This document shows, one piece after another, positions 35,113-44,226 of a stretch of 64,000 nucleotides of DNA. This DNA comes from Neolewinella aquimaris. GTDB lineage: Bacteria; Bacteroidota; Bacteroidia; Chitinophagales; Saprospiraceae. The DNA lies in NCBI RefSeq assembly GCF_014197245.1, contig NZ_JACIFF010000001.1:310001-374000 (forward strand), written 5' to 3'. How positions within the stretch are numbered: the stretch's first letter is position 1; every line of letters starts with the position of its first letter. The translations under genes were made by a program, and so were the position numbers. The notes beneath the pieces are model-generated. The model saw only the letters and a program-made list of their open reading frames with translations. It ran no database searches and was not told where the DNA came from.

Positions 35113-35994
35113 GTGAAGCGGGTAATCGTCATCGGCGGCCCCACCGCGAGCGGCAAGACCAGCCTGGCCATCGAGGTAGCGCGGCACTTCGGTACGGAGA
35201 TCATCAGTGCGGACAGCCGGCAGTTTTACCGTGAGATGCGCATCGGTACTGCGCGTCCTTCTCCGGAAGAGCTGGCGGCAGTCAGCCACCATTTCGTGGC
35301 CGATCGTTCGGTGACCGAGCCGCTATCTGCCGGTCGCTTCGCCGAGGAGGGCCTGCACCGCTTACGGGAAATTTTCACTTCCCACGATCTAGCCGTCGTG
35401 GTGGGAGGAAGCGGTCTTTTTATCCGGGCTCTCTGCGAGGGGCTAGATGAATTTCCTGAGGTAACCCAAGAAGCTCGCCGCAGGGTAGAAGAAATCGAGG
35501 CACGCGAAGGATTGAGTGGACTGCAACGTGCCCTGCGGGAGGCAGATCCTGCCTACTTCGGCGAAGTGGATCAGCAGAACGGGCGGAGACTGCAACGAGC
35601 CCTGCGGGTCTGCTTCACGGAGGGACTACCCTACAGCAGCTACCTAAACAAGGTCACCCCCCGGAGTTTTCAGTCGCACTATTATGCCCTGGCCCCGGAG
35701 CGCGCCTACCTGTACCAACGAATTGAGAAACGCGTCGACCACATGCTGGCGAATGGCCTGGAGGAAGAGGCGCGGAGCCTACTGGCATATCAGCAACTAC
35801 CGGCCCTGCAGACCGTAGGCTACCAGGAGTGGTGGCCCTACTTCAGGGAAGAATATCCCCGGGACCGGGCGATCGAGCTCATCAAGCGGAACAGCCGTCG
35901 CTACGCGAAGCGGCAGGTTACCTACTTTCGGGATTTTAGGGCTGTGGAGGATTTTACCGAAATTGCAGCCCAAATGGAAGCGGTCTTGGGGTAA
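35113..35994 (+). CDS. miaA: tRNA dimethylallyltransferase MiaA
   Basis: This 293-residue enzyme transfers a dimethylallyl group from DMAPP to N6 of A37 in tRNAs reading codons that start with U. The P-loop GPTASGKTS (~7-15), SADSRQFYREMRIGTARP and a TVGYQEWWPY segment identify it. The start is GTG at 35113, 3 nt after the trpA stop, so translation is likely coupled. Placement as the last gene of a trp operon is notable: in E. coli, miaA (formerly trpX) mutants show relaxed trp attenuation. Confidence 0.96.
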   Translation: MKRVIVIGGPTASGKTSLAIEVARHFGTEIISADSRQFYREMRIGTARPSPEELAAVSHHFVADRSVTEPLSAGRFAEEGLHRLREIFTSHDLAVVVGGSGLFIRALCEGLDEFPEVTQEARRRVEEIEAREGLSGLQRALREADPAYFGEVDQQNGRRLQRALRVCFTEGLPYSSYLNKVTPRSFQSHYYALAPERAYLYQRIEKRVDHMLANGLEEEARSLLAYQQLPALQTVGYQEWWPYFREEYPRDRAIELIKRNSRRYAKRQVTYFRDFRAVEDFTEIAAQMEAVLG

Positions 35995-36048
35995 CGCAAG
36001 TTGCTCGCTACCGGAAGAGATTCGGAATACATCGCATTTACCGTGAAT

Positions 36049-36073
36049 TTCACTGCACCTGCGGCCCCGCCCC
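36049..36073 (+). repeat. 25-nt dispersed repeat, copy 2
   Basis: Differs at one base from 17402-17426. It sits ~5 bp before TTAGCCTTGC, a promoter-like sequence 15-20 nt ahead of the gene at 36101. Confidence 0.5.
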
Positions 36074-36100
36074 CGCGTTAGCCTTGCAAAAAAGAAGAAT

Positions 36101-37306
36101 ATGTCTAGAGTGATGATCATTGGCGCCGGCGGCGTCGGACGCGTAGTGGCCTACAAATGTGCCGAGTACCCGGAGGTGTTTACCGAATTCATGATCGCCA
36201 GCCGTACGCAAAGTAAGTGCGACGAGATTGCCGCCGACATCAAATCAGACCTGGGCTACGATAAGATCACCACCGCCGCCGTCGATGCCGAAGACGTGCC
36301 GGCCCTCACCAAACTCATCAAGGACTACGATCCCTTCATGGTCATCCACGTGGCCCTGCCCTACCAGGACCTGACCATCATGGACGCCTGTCTGGAGGCC
36401 GGTGTCCACTACCTCGATACGGCCAACTACGAGCCCAAGGAGGAAGCAAAATTCGAGTACAGCCACCAGTGGGCCTACCAGGAAAAGTTCAAGCTGGCGG
36501 GCTTGACGGCGATACTGGGTTGCGGATTCGACCCCGGAGTGACGAGTATTTTCACCGCCCGCGCGGCTACCCACTTCTTTGACGAAATCCACTACCTCGA
36601 CATCGTAGACGCCAACGCCGGAGATCACGGCAAGGCTTTCGCTACCAATTTCAATCCCGAGATCAACATTCGCGAGATCACCCAACCCGGCAAGTACTGG
36701 GAAAACGGGAAGTGGGTGGAGATCCCCGCCTTCAGCATCCGTAAGGACCTGACCTATCCCGACATCGGCCCGAAAGAGAGTTACGTCCTCTACCACGAAG
36801 AACTGGAGAGCCTGGTTAAGCACTTTCCTACCCTCAAGCGGGCCCGTTTCTGGATGACCTTCGGCGACGAGTACCTGACCCACCTACGCGTAATCCAGAA
36901 CATCGGCATGGCCGGTATCGAGCCCGTCATGCACAAGGGCGTAGAGATCATTCCCCTCGAATTCTTGAAAACCGTACTGCCCGATCCCGGCGGACTCGGC
37001 GAAGGATACAGCGGCCAGACGAGCATCGGCTGTCGCATCCGCGGCATCAAGGACGGGCAGGAAAGGACCTACTACATTTGGAACAACTGTAGCCACGAAC
37101 GCGCGTACCGGGAAACACGGGCGCAGGGCGTAAGCTACACTACCGGAGTACCGGCGATGACGGGTGCCATGATGCTGATCCAGGGAAAGTGGGACGGTAC
37201 GGGTGTATATAACGTAGAGCAATTCAATCCGGACCCCTTCCTGGAGGTACTCGGAAAGCACGGTCTGGAATGGCACGAGGAGGTCGGTGCCGACCTTGAA
37301 TTGTAG
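36101..37306 (+). CDS. Saccharopine dehydrogenase family protein, carboxynorspermidine dehydrogenase-like
   Basis: This 401-residue NAD(P)-dependent enzyme starts with the Rossmann motif IGAGGVGRVV. The segments GCGFDPGVTSIFTA, LDIVDANAGDHG and PAMTGAMMLIQGKWDGTGVYNVEQ-like C-terminus are typical of carboxynorspermidine dehydrogenase (CANSDH), which makes carboxy(nor)spermidine from a diamine and aspartate semialdehyde in an alternative polyamine pathway. The partner decarboxylase is not in the window. It stands alone between miaA and the atp operon. A lysine-metabolic saccharopine reductase is the alternative but fits less well. Confidence 0.8.
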   Translation: MSRVMIIGAGGVGRVVAYKCAEYPEVFTEFMIASRTQSKCDEIAADIKSDLGYDKITTAAVDAEDVPALTKLIKDYDPFMVIHVALPYQDLTIMDACLEAGVHYLDTANYEPKEEAKFEYSHQWAYQEKFKLAGLTAILGCGFDPGVTSIFTARAATHFFDEIHYLDIVDANAGDHGKAFATNFNPEINIREITQPGKYWENGKWVEIPAFSIRKDLTYPDIGPKESYVLYHEELESLVKHFPTLKRARFWMTFGDEYLTHLRVIQNIGMAGIEPVMHKGVEIIPLEFLKTVLPDPGGLGEGYSGQTSIGCRIRGIKDGQERTYYIWNNCSHERAYRETRAQGVSYTTGVPAMTGAMMLIQGKWDGTGVYNVEQFNPDPFLEVLGKHGLEWHEEVGADLEL

Positions 37307-37377
37307 GGTCGGTTCGTCGCAGCATCCGTTGAAACCAAAAAACTACCCCCCGCCTATAATAATAAGCGAGCTTATGC

Positions 37378-37385
37378 TACCTTTG
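37378..37385 (+). promoter_or_regulatory. -7 box TACCTTTG of the atp operon
   Basis: Exact TAnnTTTG match, 35 nt before the atpB start chosen. No other promoter-like box is seen in the atp cluster, so it probably drives all six genes. Confidence 0.6.
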
Positions 37386-37420
37386 CGGCTCATTTGAGGG
37401 ACAGCAAAACTTCCCAACGC

Positions 37421-38770
37421 ATGACGGCCAGCGCTCGCTTACTTCTTTTGTTCTTGTTCTGCTTTGGTTTTGGCCTGGTCTCCGCCCAGGCAGTCAATGA
37501 TCACGGCACCGCCGGGGACCACGGCACGGCAGGCGACGAGACGGATGTTCACCAGAGCTGCGACGCCCACGGCGACGACTACGATCCGGCCGGAGTAATT
37601 CTCCACCACATCGCCGACGCCAACGAATTCCACGTGTTCGGGGATGTTTCGATTCCGCTGCCGGTATTCCTCTACGCTCCGGACCACGGCTGGACCGTCG
37701 GCCTCAGCAGCATGTTCCACCACGGCGAAACCGCCATCGACGGCTACGTCATGAACCACGGGCGGGTCAACCGCATCGCCGATCAGGACGCCGCCGTGCT
37801 GAACGGTGAGCACCACGTGGAGTGTATCGTGCACCGCCAGGAAACGGTTGACGGGAAAACGAGCGACATCTACGCCGCCAAGATCGACGGTCAGGAGTAC
37901 CTGCTTGACGCCCCCTCCGTTGGAGATGGCGGACTGCTCGGCGGTGGCATCACCAGCTTCTACGACTTTAGCATTACGAAGAACGTGTTTACGATGTTAC
38001 TGGCGGCCCTCCTGCTGATTTGGCTCTGGGGCGCGGTAGCACGTCGGTATAAAAAGAACGAGGGCAAGGCACCGACCGGCATTCAGAGCCTGATGGAGCC
38101 CTTCTTCGTTTTTCTGCGGGAAGAAATTACCATCCCCATGATTGGCGAGAAGCACTACGAGCGCTTTCAGCCCTTTATCATGACGGTGTTTTTCTTCGTC
38201 CTGTTCTGCAACCTACTCGGCCTGGTGCCGATTTTCCCCGGCAGCTCCAACGTAACCGGCAACATCGCCGTGACGATGGCCCTGGCGGTGATCGCGGCCT
38301 TCGTAGCATACTTCCACGGCAACAAGCACTTCTGGGCCCACACCCTGTGGATGCCGGGTGTACCTGCTGCCATCAAAATATTTATCCTCACGCCGGTCGA
38401 GATTCTCGGACTGGTCATCAAGCCCTTCTCGCTGATGGTGCGTTTGTTCGCTAACATCACGGCGGGCCACATCATCATTCTGAGCCTCATCAGCCTCATC
38501 TTCATCTTCGGTTCCAACGGAGAGAATGTGATTGGCGCGGGCGCAGGAGCAGTGGTTGGAGTGGCTTTTACCTTGTTCATGAACTGCATTGAATTGCTGG
38601 TCGCCTTCGTGCAGGCCTTCATCTTTGCCATTCTATCAGCAAGCTACATTGGCGCGGCCGTCGAGGATGCCCACCACCACGATGAGCTCGGTCATCACGG
38701 AGAAGAAAAAATTGCGGAAGGAGGAGCCATGGGCGGTGCCGTAACCGGCATGCACACCTCAGCAACCTAA
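37421..38770 (+). CDS. atpB: F1Fo ATP synthase subunit a
   Basis: This 449-residue subunit forms the proton half-channels of Fo. It is long because of a Bacteroidota-type N-terminal extension: a signal-like segment (LLLLFLFCFGFGLVSAQ) and ~160 residues of His/Asp-rich extracytoplasmic domain before the membrane core. The essential Arg is in SLMVRLFANITAGH. A His-rich C-terminal tail (AHHHDELGHHGEE) is present. The ATG at 37421 is preferred over a weak upstream start because it begins the signal-like segment. First gene of atpBEFHAG. Confidence 0.95.
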   Translation: MTASARLLLLFLFCFGFGLVSAQAVNDHGTAGDHGTAGDETDVHQSCDAHGDDYDPAGVILHHIADANEFHVFGDVSIPLPVFLYAPDHGWTVGLSSMFHHGETAIDGYVMNHGRVNRIADQDAAVLNGEHHVECIVHRQETVDGKTSDIYAAKIDGQEYLLDAPSVGDGGLLGGGITSFYDFSITKNVFTMLLAALLLIWLWGAVARRYKKNEGKAPTGIQSLMEPFFVFLREEITIPMIGEKHYERFQPFIMTVFFFVLFCNLLGLVPIFPGSSNVTGNIAVTMALAVIAAFVAYFHGNKHFWAHTLWMPGVPAAIKIFILTPVEILGLVIKPFSLMVRLFANITAGHIIILSLISLIFIFGSNGENVIGAGAGAVVGVAFTLFMNCIELLVAFVQAFIFAILSASYIGAAVEDAHHHDELGHHGEEKIAEGGAMGGAVTGMHTSAT

Positions 38771-38810
38771 CGCAGCAAAGAATTTTATTAACCCATTTCA
38801 ATTATACAAC

Positions 38811-39011
38811 ATGGGAGCTCTTGGAGCAGGTATCGCCGCCCTCGGCGCAGGACTCGGAATCGGACTCATCGGTAGCAAAGCCACCGAAAGCATCGCCCGC
38901 CAGCCTGAGGCAGCCGCCGATATCCGTAGTGCAATGATCCTTACCGCCGCCTTCGTCGAAGGTGCCGCGCTGTTCGCGATCATCGTAGGTCTTCTGGACA
39001 AGCTGCTCTAG
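38811..39011 (+). CDS. atpE: F1Fo ATP synthase subunit c
   Basis: This 66-residue hairpin protein builds the rotor ring. Helix 1 is glycine-rich (GAGIAALGAGLGIGLIG), the polar loop is ARQPEA, and the ion-binding Glu lies in helix 2 (AAFVEGAALFAII). The side chains that mark sodium-binding rings (Gln in helix 1 and Ser after the Glu) are replaced by small residues, so proton use is expected. A strong hairpin follows its stop codon. Confidence 0.96.
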   Translation: MGALGAGIAALGAGLGIGLIGSKATESIARQPEAAADIRSAMILTAAFVEGAALFAIIVGLLDKLL

Positions 39012-39039
39012 TAGCCGTTTGGGCCCAGGCCACAACCCC

Positions 39040-39076
39040 AGCCGGTGGCGAACTGCGCTTGGCAGCGCCACCGGCT
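39040..39076 (+). promoter_or_regulatory. Long hairpin between atpE and atpF
   Basis: AGCCGGTGGCG (39040-39050) pairs perfectly with CGCCACCGGCT (39066-39076), and inside it CTGC (39053-39056) pairs with GCAG (39062-39065), giving a 15-bp stem. AATTTTG follows, a poor T tract. Position after the c-subunit gene suggests partial termination or stabilisation of the upstream message. Confidence 0.65.
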
Positions 39077-39111
39077 AATTTTGTCCCTCGAGTTAATCTT
39101 AACTTTACCTC

Positions 39112-39624
39112 ATGTCCACTCTTTTTCTCGCCGATTTCAGTGTAATCAAACCCGATTTCGGACTCATCTTCTGGACCGTCGTCATCTTCCTGATCCTCTA
39201 CGCGATCCTGGGAAAACTGGCCTGGAAGCCCATTCAGAAAGCCCTGCGCCGCCGGGATGAAGAGATTCAGACCAGCATCGACGAAGCCAAACGCGCCCGC
39301 GCCGAAATGGAAGCTCAGGCCGCCGACAACCAGCGCCTGCTCGTAGAAGCCCGGGAGGAACGCACCCGCATTATCACCGAAGCCGAACGGCAGAGCAAGG
39401 AGATGGTCGCCGCGGCAAAGAACGAAGCCCGGGAAGCCGCCCAGAAGGTAGCCGCCGACGCCAAACGCGACATCGAAAACATGCGCAAGGCAGCAATGGT
39501 CGACCTGAAGAGGGAAGTTGGAACCATGGCCGTTGAAATCGCCGAAAAAATCCTGCAGAAGGACCTCCGCAGCGACGCCAATCAGGAAGCTTTCGTTCGG
39601 GAGCTCGTGAGCGACCTAAACTAA
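39112..39624 (+). CDS. atpF: F1Fo ATP synthase subunit b
   Basis: This 170-residue stator subunit has one N-terminal membrane helix (IFWTVVIFLILYAILGKLAW) and then a long charged, Ala-rich coiled coil (~40-150) that reaches F1. The ATG at 39112 directly precedes the membrane segment. The delta gene follows after 7 bp. Confidence 0.95.
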   Translation: MSTLFLADFSVIKPDFGLIFWTVVIFLILYAILGKLAWKPIQKALRRRDEEIQTSIDEAKRARAEMEAQAADNQRLLVEAREERTRIITEAERQSKEMVAAAKNEAREAAQKVAADAKRDIENMRKAAMVDLKREVGTMAVEIAEKILQKDLRSDANQEAFVRELVSDLN

Positions 39625-39631
39625 GCCCCGC

Positions 39632-40204
39632 ATGACCAACCCTACGGTAGCCAAGCGCTACGCACAATCCCTGATCGAACTTGCCCTGGAACGTGGCCAG
39701 CTCGACCAGATCAAGGCCGATGTGGACTCCATCCTCGCGATGGGTAAGAACCGCGACTTCGCGCTGCTGCTCAGTAGCCCGGTCGTCAATCCCAGTAAAA
39801 AACAGGCCATTCTGAGCGAGTTGCTCGACAAAGCAAAGGTCGATAAACTCGTTCGCCTCTACGTCAAACTGCTTATCGACAAGGGCCGTGAGGTGGATAT
39901 GCTCGGTATCCTGCAGGCCTTCAACGAGCAGTACAAGAAGATCAAGCACATTTCCACGGTTAAGCTTACCAGTGCCGCGCCCCTCTCGGCCGCCACGCTA
40001 TCTACCCTGCAGCAGCAGCTGATCGCCAGCGGCAGGACCGAAAGTAAGATCGACCTGGAAACGAACATCGACCCGGACCTGATCGGTGGGTTTATCCTTG
40101 AATTCGACGGACAGGTCTACGATGCGAGCGTATCGCATAAGCTCAAGAACATGAAGAACGAGCTGCGCAAACCAAATCTTTACGTAAACAAAGTAACCGA
40201 CTAA
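39632..40204 (+). CDS. atpH: F1Fo ATP synthase subunit delta
   Basis: This 190-residue stator subunit links b to the top of alpha3beta3. It starts with VAKRYAQSLIELALERGQ, the OSCP/delta signature, and ends with GGFILEFDGQVYDASVSHKL, the conserved C-terminal strand region. Standard length and position between b and alpha. Confidence 0.95.
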   Translation: MTNPTVAKRYAQSLIELALERGQLDQIKADVDSILAMGKNRDFALLLSSPVVNPSKKQAILSELLDKAKVDKLVRLYVKLLIDKGREVDMLGILQAFNEQYKKIKHISTVKLTSAAPLSAATLSTLQQQLIASGRTESKIDLETNIDPDLIGGFILEFDGQVYDASVSHKLKNMKNELRKPNLYVNKVTD

Positions 40205-40275
40205 GCCCCCCGGCAAGTCTCCCCATACGGTTCCACCCCCGGACCGACAACATCAACAAGCAATATCAATAAGCC

Positions 40276-41862
40276 ATGGCTGACGTAAAACCTGATGAAA
40301 TCTCCGCAATCCTGAAGCAGCAGCTTTCCGGATTCGATACAGCGACCGAACTGGAGGAGTACGGCACCGTACTGCAGGTAGGTGACGGTATCGCCCGCGT
40401 GTACGGTCTCAACAACGCCCAGGCGGGTGAATTGGTGAGCTTCGAAACCGGTACCGAAGCCATCGTACTGAACCTGGAAGAAGACAACGTCGGTGTGGTA
40501 CTGATGGGCTCGGCTACGGGCATCCACGAAGGCAGCCGGGTTTCCCGCACCGGTCGTATCGCCTCCATCCAGGTAGGTGAAGGCATGGTCGGCCGGGTAG
40601 TCAACTCCCTGGGTCAACCCATCGACGGCAAGGGCGACATCACCGGTACCACTTACGAGATGCCCCTGGAGCGGAAGGCCCCCGGTGTCATCTACCGCCA
40701 ACCCGTGAATGAGCCCCTCCAGACCGGAGTGAAGGCCATCGACGCCATGATCCCCATTGGTCGCGGACAACGTGAGCTTATCATTGGCGACCGCCAGACC
40801 GGTAAGTCGGCCATCGCCATTGACACCATCCTCAACCAGCGGGAGTTTTACGACCGCGGCGAGCCCGTCTACTGCATCTACGTAGCCTGCGGACAGAAGG
40901 CCTCCACGGTGGCCCAGGTGGCCAAGACCCTTGAGGACAACGGCGCGATGGATTATTCCATCATCGTTGCCTCTTCGGCTTCCGAGCCCGCGCCCCTTCA
41001 GTTCTACGCCCCCTTCGCCGGAGCCGCCATCGGTGAGTACTTCCGCGATACGGGTCGCCCCGCACTCATCATCTACGATGACCTCTCCAAGCAGGCTGTA
41101 GCCTACCGGGAAGTATCGCTGCTCCTCCGTCGCCCTCCGGGACGTGAGGCCTACCCCGGTGACGTATTCTACCTCCACAGCCGCCTGCTGGAACGCGCCG
41201 CCAAGGTGATCGACAACGATAAACTCGCGCAGGGCATGAACGACCTGCCCGTAAGCCTGAGTGAAGCCGGCATCGTAAAGGGCGGTGGTTCGCTGACGGC
41301 CCTGCCGATCATCGAGACCCAAGCCGGTGACGTATCCGCCTACATTCCGACCAACGTAATTTCGATTACGGACGGCCAGATCTTCCTCGAATCCAGCCTC
41401 TTCAACAACGGTATCCGGCCCGCCATCAACGTAGGTGTATCCGTATCCCGCGTAGGTGGAAACGCCCAGATCAAGCCAATGAAGAAGGTATCCGGTACGC
41501 TCAAGCTCGACCAGGCCTCCTACCGCGAACTGGAAGCATTCGCCAAGTTCGGCTCCGACCTCGATGCTTCCACCATGGGTATCCTCGAAAAGGGTATGCG
41601 CAACGTGGAGATCCTGAAGCAGCCGCAGTACAGCCCCGTATCCGTAGAGAAGCAAACCGCCATCATCTACCTCGGCACCAAGAACCTCATGCGGGACGTC
41701 CCCGTCGATCAGATCAAAAACTTCGAGAAGCTCTTCCTCGGCGAGCTGGGACGCAAGTACCCCGAAGTCCTCGAAAACTTCCGCGCAAAGAAGTACCAGG
41801 ACGAAGATCTACAGAAGCTGGAATCGCTGGCTGCTGAGCTAAGTCCACAGTTTAAAAAGTAA
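40276..41862 (+). CDS. atpA: F1Fo ATP synthase subunit alpha
   Basis: This 528-residue nucleotide-binding subunit of F1 has Walker [10 protein letters not shown], the signature [14 protein letters not shown] and the N-terminal beta-barrel ([12 protein letters not shown]). Full length. It is followed by a palindromic GTTGTTG element before atpG. The partner beta subunit gene (atpD) is not in the window. Confidence 0.97.
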   Translation: MADVKPDEISAILKQQLSGFDTATELEEYGTVLQVGDGIARVYGLNNAQAGELVSFETGTEAIVLNLEEDNVGVVLMGSATGIHEGSRVSRTGRIASIQVGEGMVGRVVNSLGQPIDGKGDITGTTYEMPLERKAPGVIYRQPVNEPLQTGVKAIDAMIPIGRGQRELIIGDRQTGKSAIAIDTILNQREFYDRGEPVYCIYVACGQKASTVAQVAKTLEDNGAMDYSIIVASSASEPAPLQFYAPFAGAAIGEYFRDTGRPALIIYDDLSKQAVAYREVSLLLRRPPGREAYPGDVFYLHSRLLERAAKVIDNDKLAQGMNDLPVSLSEAGIVKGGGSLTALPIIETQAGDVSAYIPTNVISITDGQIFLESSLFNNGIRPAINVGVSVSRVGGNAQIKPMKKVSGTLKLDQASYRELEAFAKFGSDLDASTMGILEKGMRNVEILKQPQYSPVSVEKQTAIIYLGTKNLMRDVPVDQIKNFEKLFLGELGRKYPEVLENFRAKKYQDEDLQKLESLAAELSPQFKK

Positions 41863-41868
41863 GAAAGT

Positions 41869-41932
41869 GAGTTGTTGGGTTGTTGAATTGTTGCGTTAGC
41901 CACATTCAACAACTCAATAACTCAACAACCCG
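41869..41932. repeat. GTTGTTG palindromic intergenic element, copy 1
   Basis: The left arm (41869-41888, starting GAGTTGTTGGGTTGTTGA) is complementary to 41904-41923 with two G-U-type changes; the sequence then continues to AACAACCC at 41930. It fills most of the atpA-atpG gap. A second copy is at 60931. Confidence 0.65.
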
Positions 41933-41949
41933 CCAACCCAACCTCTACC

Positions 41950-42858
41950 ATGGCAAACCTCAAGGAAGTACGCGAACGGATCCGCTCGGTAAAGAACACC
42001 CAGCAGATTACGAGTGCAATGAAGATGGTGTCCGCGGCCAAGTTGCGGCGTGCCCAGCAGGCAATCACTGAGTTGCGGCCCTACGCCGATAAGCTCGATG
42101 AGATGCTGCGCAACATCCTCACGAATCTTGAAGGGGATGCCGATACGGTCTTCAATAAGGTGCGGCCGCTTACGGGTGCGTGCGTGGTGGTGGTTACCTC
42201 CAATCGGGGGCTGGCTGGTGCCTTTAACACTAACGTGATCAAGGCAGCCGAAGCTACCATCCGTGAACTCGGGCCACTGTCCGGTCCGCTCGATATCATT
42301 TGCATCGGGCGCAAGGGGGCCGAATACTTCCGCAAGCACTACGGCAAGCGCGAGAACGTAAAGGTGGTCACGGACTTTCAATCGTTGTTCGATGACCTCA
42401 GTTTCGATGTCACCAAAGAGGTTCCCGAGCTGATCATGCAGCGCTTCAAAGTGGGCCGGTACGACCGGGTGTATATCGCCTATGCGCGCTTTAAAAACGC
42501 TGCCGTCCAGTATGCGACGAGCGAGCAGTTTTTGCCGGTGGAGGAACAGGCATCGGATGAATCCGTCACCGATACGGGCCGTGCCCACTACCGCGCCGAT
42601 TACATCTTCGAACCCGGCAAGGAGGAACTGCTGGCCTACCTCGTTCCCAGCATTCTGGAGACTAAGTTTCAGGCTGCTCTACTCGATACCCACGCTTCGG
42701 AGCACGGTGCCCGCATGACCGCCATGGACAAGGCTACCGAGAATGCTCAGGACCTGCTACGGGACCTGAAGATCAGCTACAACAAGGCACGCCAGGAAGC
42801 CATTACCAACGAGATCCTCGAGATCGTCGGTGGTGCCGCCGCCCTCGAGTCCGCCTAG
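41950..42858 (+). CDS. atpG: F1Fo ATP synthase subunit gamma
   Basis: This 302-residue central stalk subunit begins with KEVRERIRSVKNTQQITSAM and ends with NKARQEAITNEILEIVGGAAAL, the two conserved coiled-coil helices. GLAGAFN is also present. It is the last gene of the atp cluster and its stop overlaps that of the MATE gene on the opposite strand by 4 bp. Confidence 0.97.
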   Translation: MANLKEVRERIRSVKNTQQITSAMKMVSAAKLRRAQQAITELRPYADKLDEMLRNILTNLEGDADTVFNKVRPLTGACVVVVTSNRGLAGAFNTNVIKAAEATIRELGPLSGPLDIICIGRKGAEYFRKHYGKRENVKVVTDFQSLFDDLSFDVTKEVPELIMQRFKVGRYDRVYIAYARFKNAAVQYATSEQFLPVEEQASDESVTDTGRAHYRADYIFEPGKEELLAYLVPSILETKFQAALLDTHASEHGARMTAMDKATENAQDLLRDLKISYNKARQEAITNEILEIVGGAAALESA

Positions 42859-44198
42859 TACCGGCTCTGCCACCGCGGTCGCCGGAAGTACCGCAGGCTC
42901 AGACCGAACATAGCGACCCAGTACACAATCTCCACGCTCCAGGCGATGGTCAGGTTTCCCCATCCGCTGCGGACGACCACGAAGACTAGCGCCATGTACA
43001 GTACGGCACAGGACGTTTGATAAATCAGTGCCTTCTTTGTTTGCCCCGCGCCGATCAATCCATTGAAGAAGATACTGCCGAAGCTGAAGGTGATCAGGAT
43101 ACCCAGCAGTACCCAGAAGACCGGGTAGGCGGCCTCGATCAAATACGCCCGACCGTCTCCCAGGATGGGGTAGAGTACCTCCCGGGGAAACAGGATGATC
43201 GGTAGTCCCATCAACAAGGTCACTCCGAGGCACATATAGGCGGTTTTCCAGAGCACGATCTTTACGTTGTACAGCTGTCCCTTCCCTACAAAGTAACTGA
43301 CCAGGGTATTGATACCCGTGCAGAATCCCCACGCGGGTATGGAGAGAATCAGGTAGGCAATGCGAACGATATTGGTCACCGCCAGCGCCCGTTCGCCGAA
43401 ATTCTCGACCAGGCCGAAAAAGAAGAAACCGCTGCCCAGCCCGACTACGGACATGGCTACGATCGGCACCGAGAGGCCCACAATCTCGCGGATCAGCTTG
43501 CGGTCCCAGTCGGGCAGTTTGCCGATCCGGTAGATCCGGTTCTTCCGGTCAAACAGCATGTACACCAGAAAAACCCCGAGGGCGACGTACTCCGAAATCG
43601 TGCTCGCCAGCCCCGCGCCCGCAATGCCCATCTCGGGAAAGCCATAGTTGCCGAAGATGAGGGCGTGGTCCAGGAAAATATTGGTAGCCGCCAGGACAAC
43701 GGTATCGATCACAATAAAGACCGGCCGCGCGATCCCCGTGTACAACGCGATACACGCTACCCCGAGGTAGCTCGCGAACACCCCCCACTTCCGGGTCTCT
43801 AGGTATTCCAGCGACTTGTAGAAAATGATGTCCGAGTCGACCAGTGAGGCAAAGAGCCAGTACGCACCGTAAGTCATGAACAAAAACACGGCGATCGCAA
43901 GCACCAGCTCGAAGTACACCGTGCTGTAGAAGGTTCTTCCCACCAACTCCGGTCGGTCCTGACCCGCGCAGTGGGCAATCATGATCTGCCCGCCCCGACT
44001 GAAACCGAAGCCCACGGCCGCTACGATGATGTAGAAGGCCGCGACAAAACCAATGGCCGCAAAATCATCCTCGCTGCGGTAGTATAAAAACACCGAATCG
44101 GTCATGGCCACCACGTTCTGAGCGGCGCTGCCAATGATGATCGGTATGCTAACTTTCCAGATGCTGCGGTATGAGGTGCCTAGTTCCAAGGCCGCCAA
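42855..44198 (-). CDS. MATE family efflux transporter
   Basis: This 447-residue inner-membrane exporter has about twelve membrane segments and the MATE pattern (IPIIIGSAAQNVVAMTDSVFL near the start, a duplicate half beginning VGLSVPIVAMSVV). Transport of drugs or metabolites coupled to H+ or Na+ is expected. The longest frame starts with TTG at 44198, but TAGATTTG (44203-44196), an exact -7 box match on this strand, ends on that codon; if it is used, the start would be the TTG at 44189 (MELGTSYRS). It lies 28 bp downstream of the sialate esterase gene. Confidence 0.85.
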   Translation of the reverse strand: MAALELGTSYRSIWKVSIPIIIGSAAQNVVAMTDSVFLYYRSEDDFAAIGFVAAFYIIVAAVGFGFSRGGQIMIAHCAGQDRPELVGRTFYSTVYFELVLAIAVFLFMTYGAYWLFASLVDSDIIFYKSLEYLETRKWGVFASYLGVACIALYTGIARPVFIVIDTVVLAATNIFLDHALIFGNYGFPEMGIAGAGLASTISEYVALGVFLVYMLFDRKNRIYRIGKLPDWDRKLIREIVGLSVPIVAMSVVGLGSGFFFFGLVENFGERALAVTNIVRIAYLILSIPAWGFCTGINTLVSYFVGKGQLYNVKIVLWKTAYMCLGVTLLMGLPIILFPREVLYPILGDGRAYLIEAAYPVFWVLLGILITFSFGSIFFNGLIGAGQTKKALIYQTSCAVLYMALVFVVVRSGWGNLTIAWSVEIVYWVAMFGLSLRYFRRPRWQSRY

Positions 44199-44226
44199 AT
44201 CTACGACAAGCCTCCGGTTAATCTAC

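Noticed and set aside
38811-39011. Sodium-dependent c-ring
   Set aside because: The Gln in helix 1 and the Ser after the ion-binding Glu, which mark Na+ rings, are absent.
40201-41655. 484-codon minus-strand open frame opposite atpA
   Set aside because: atpA is unambiguous and the antisense product has no family features.
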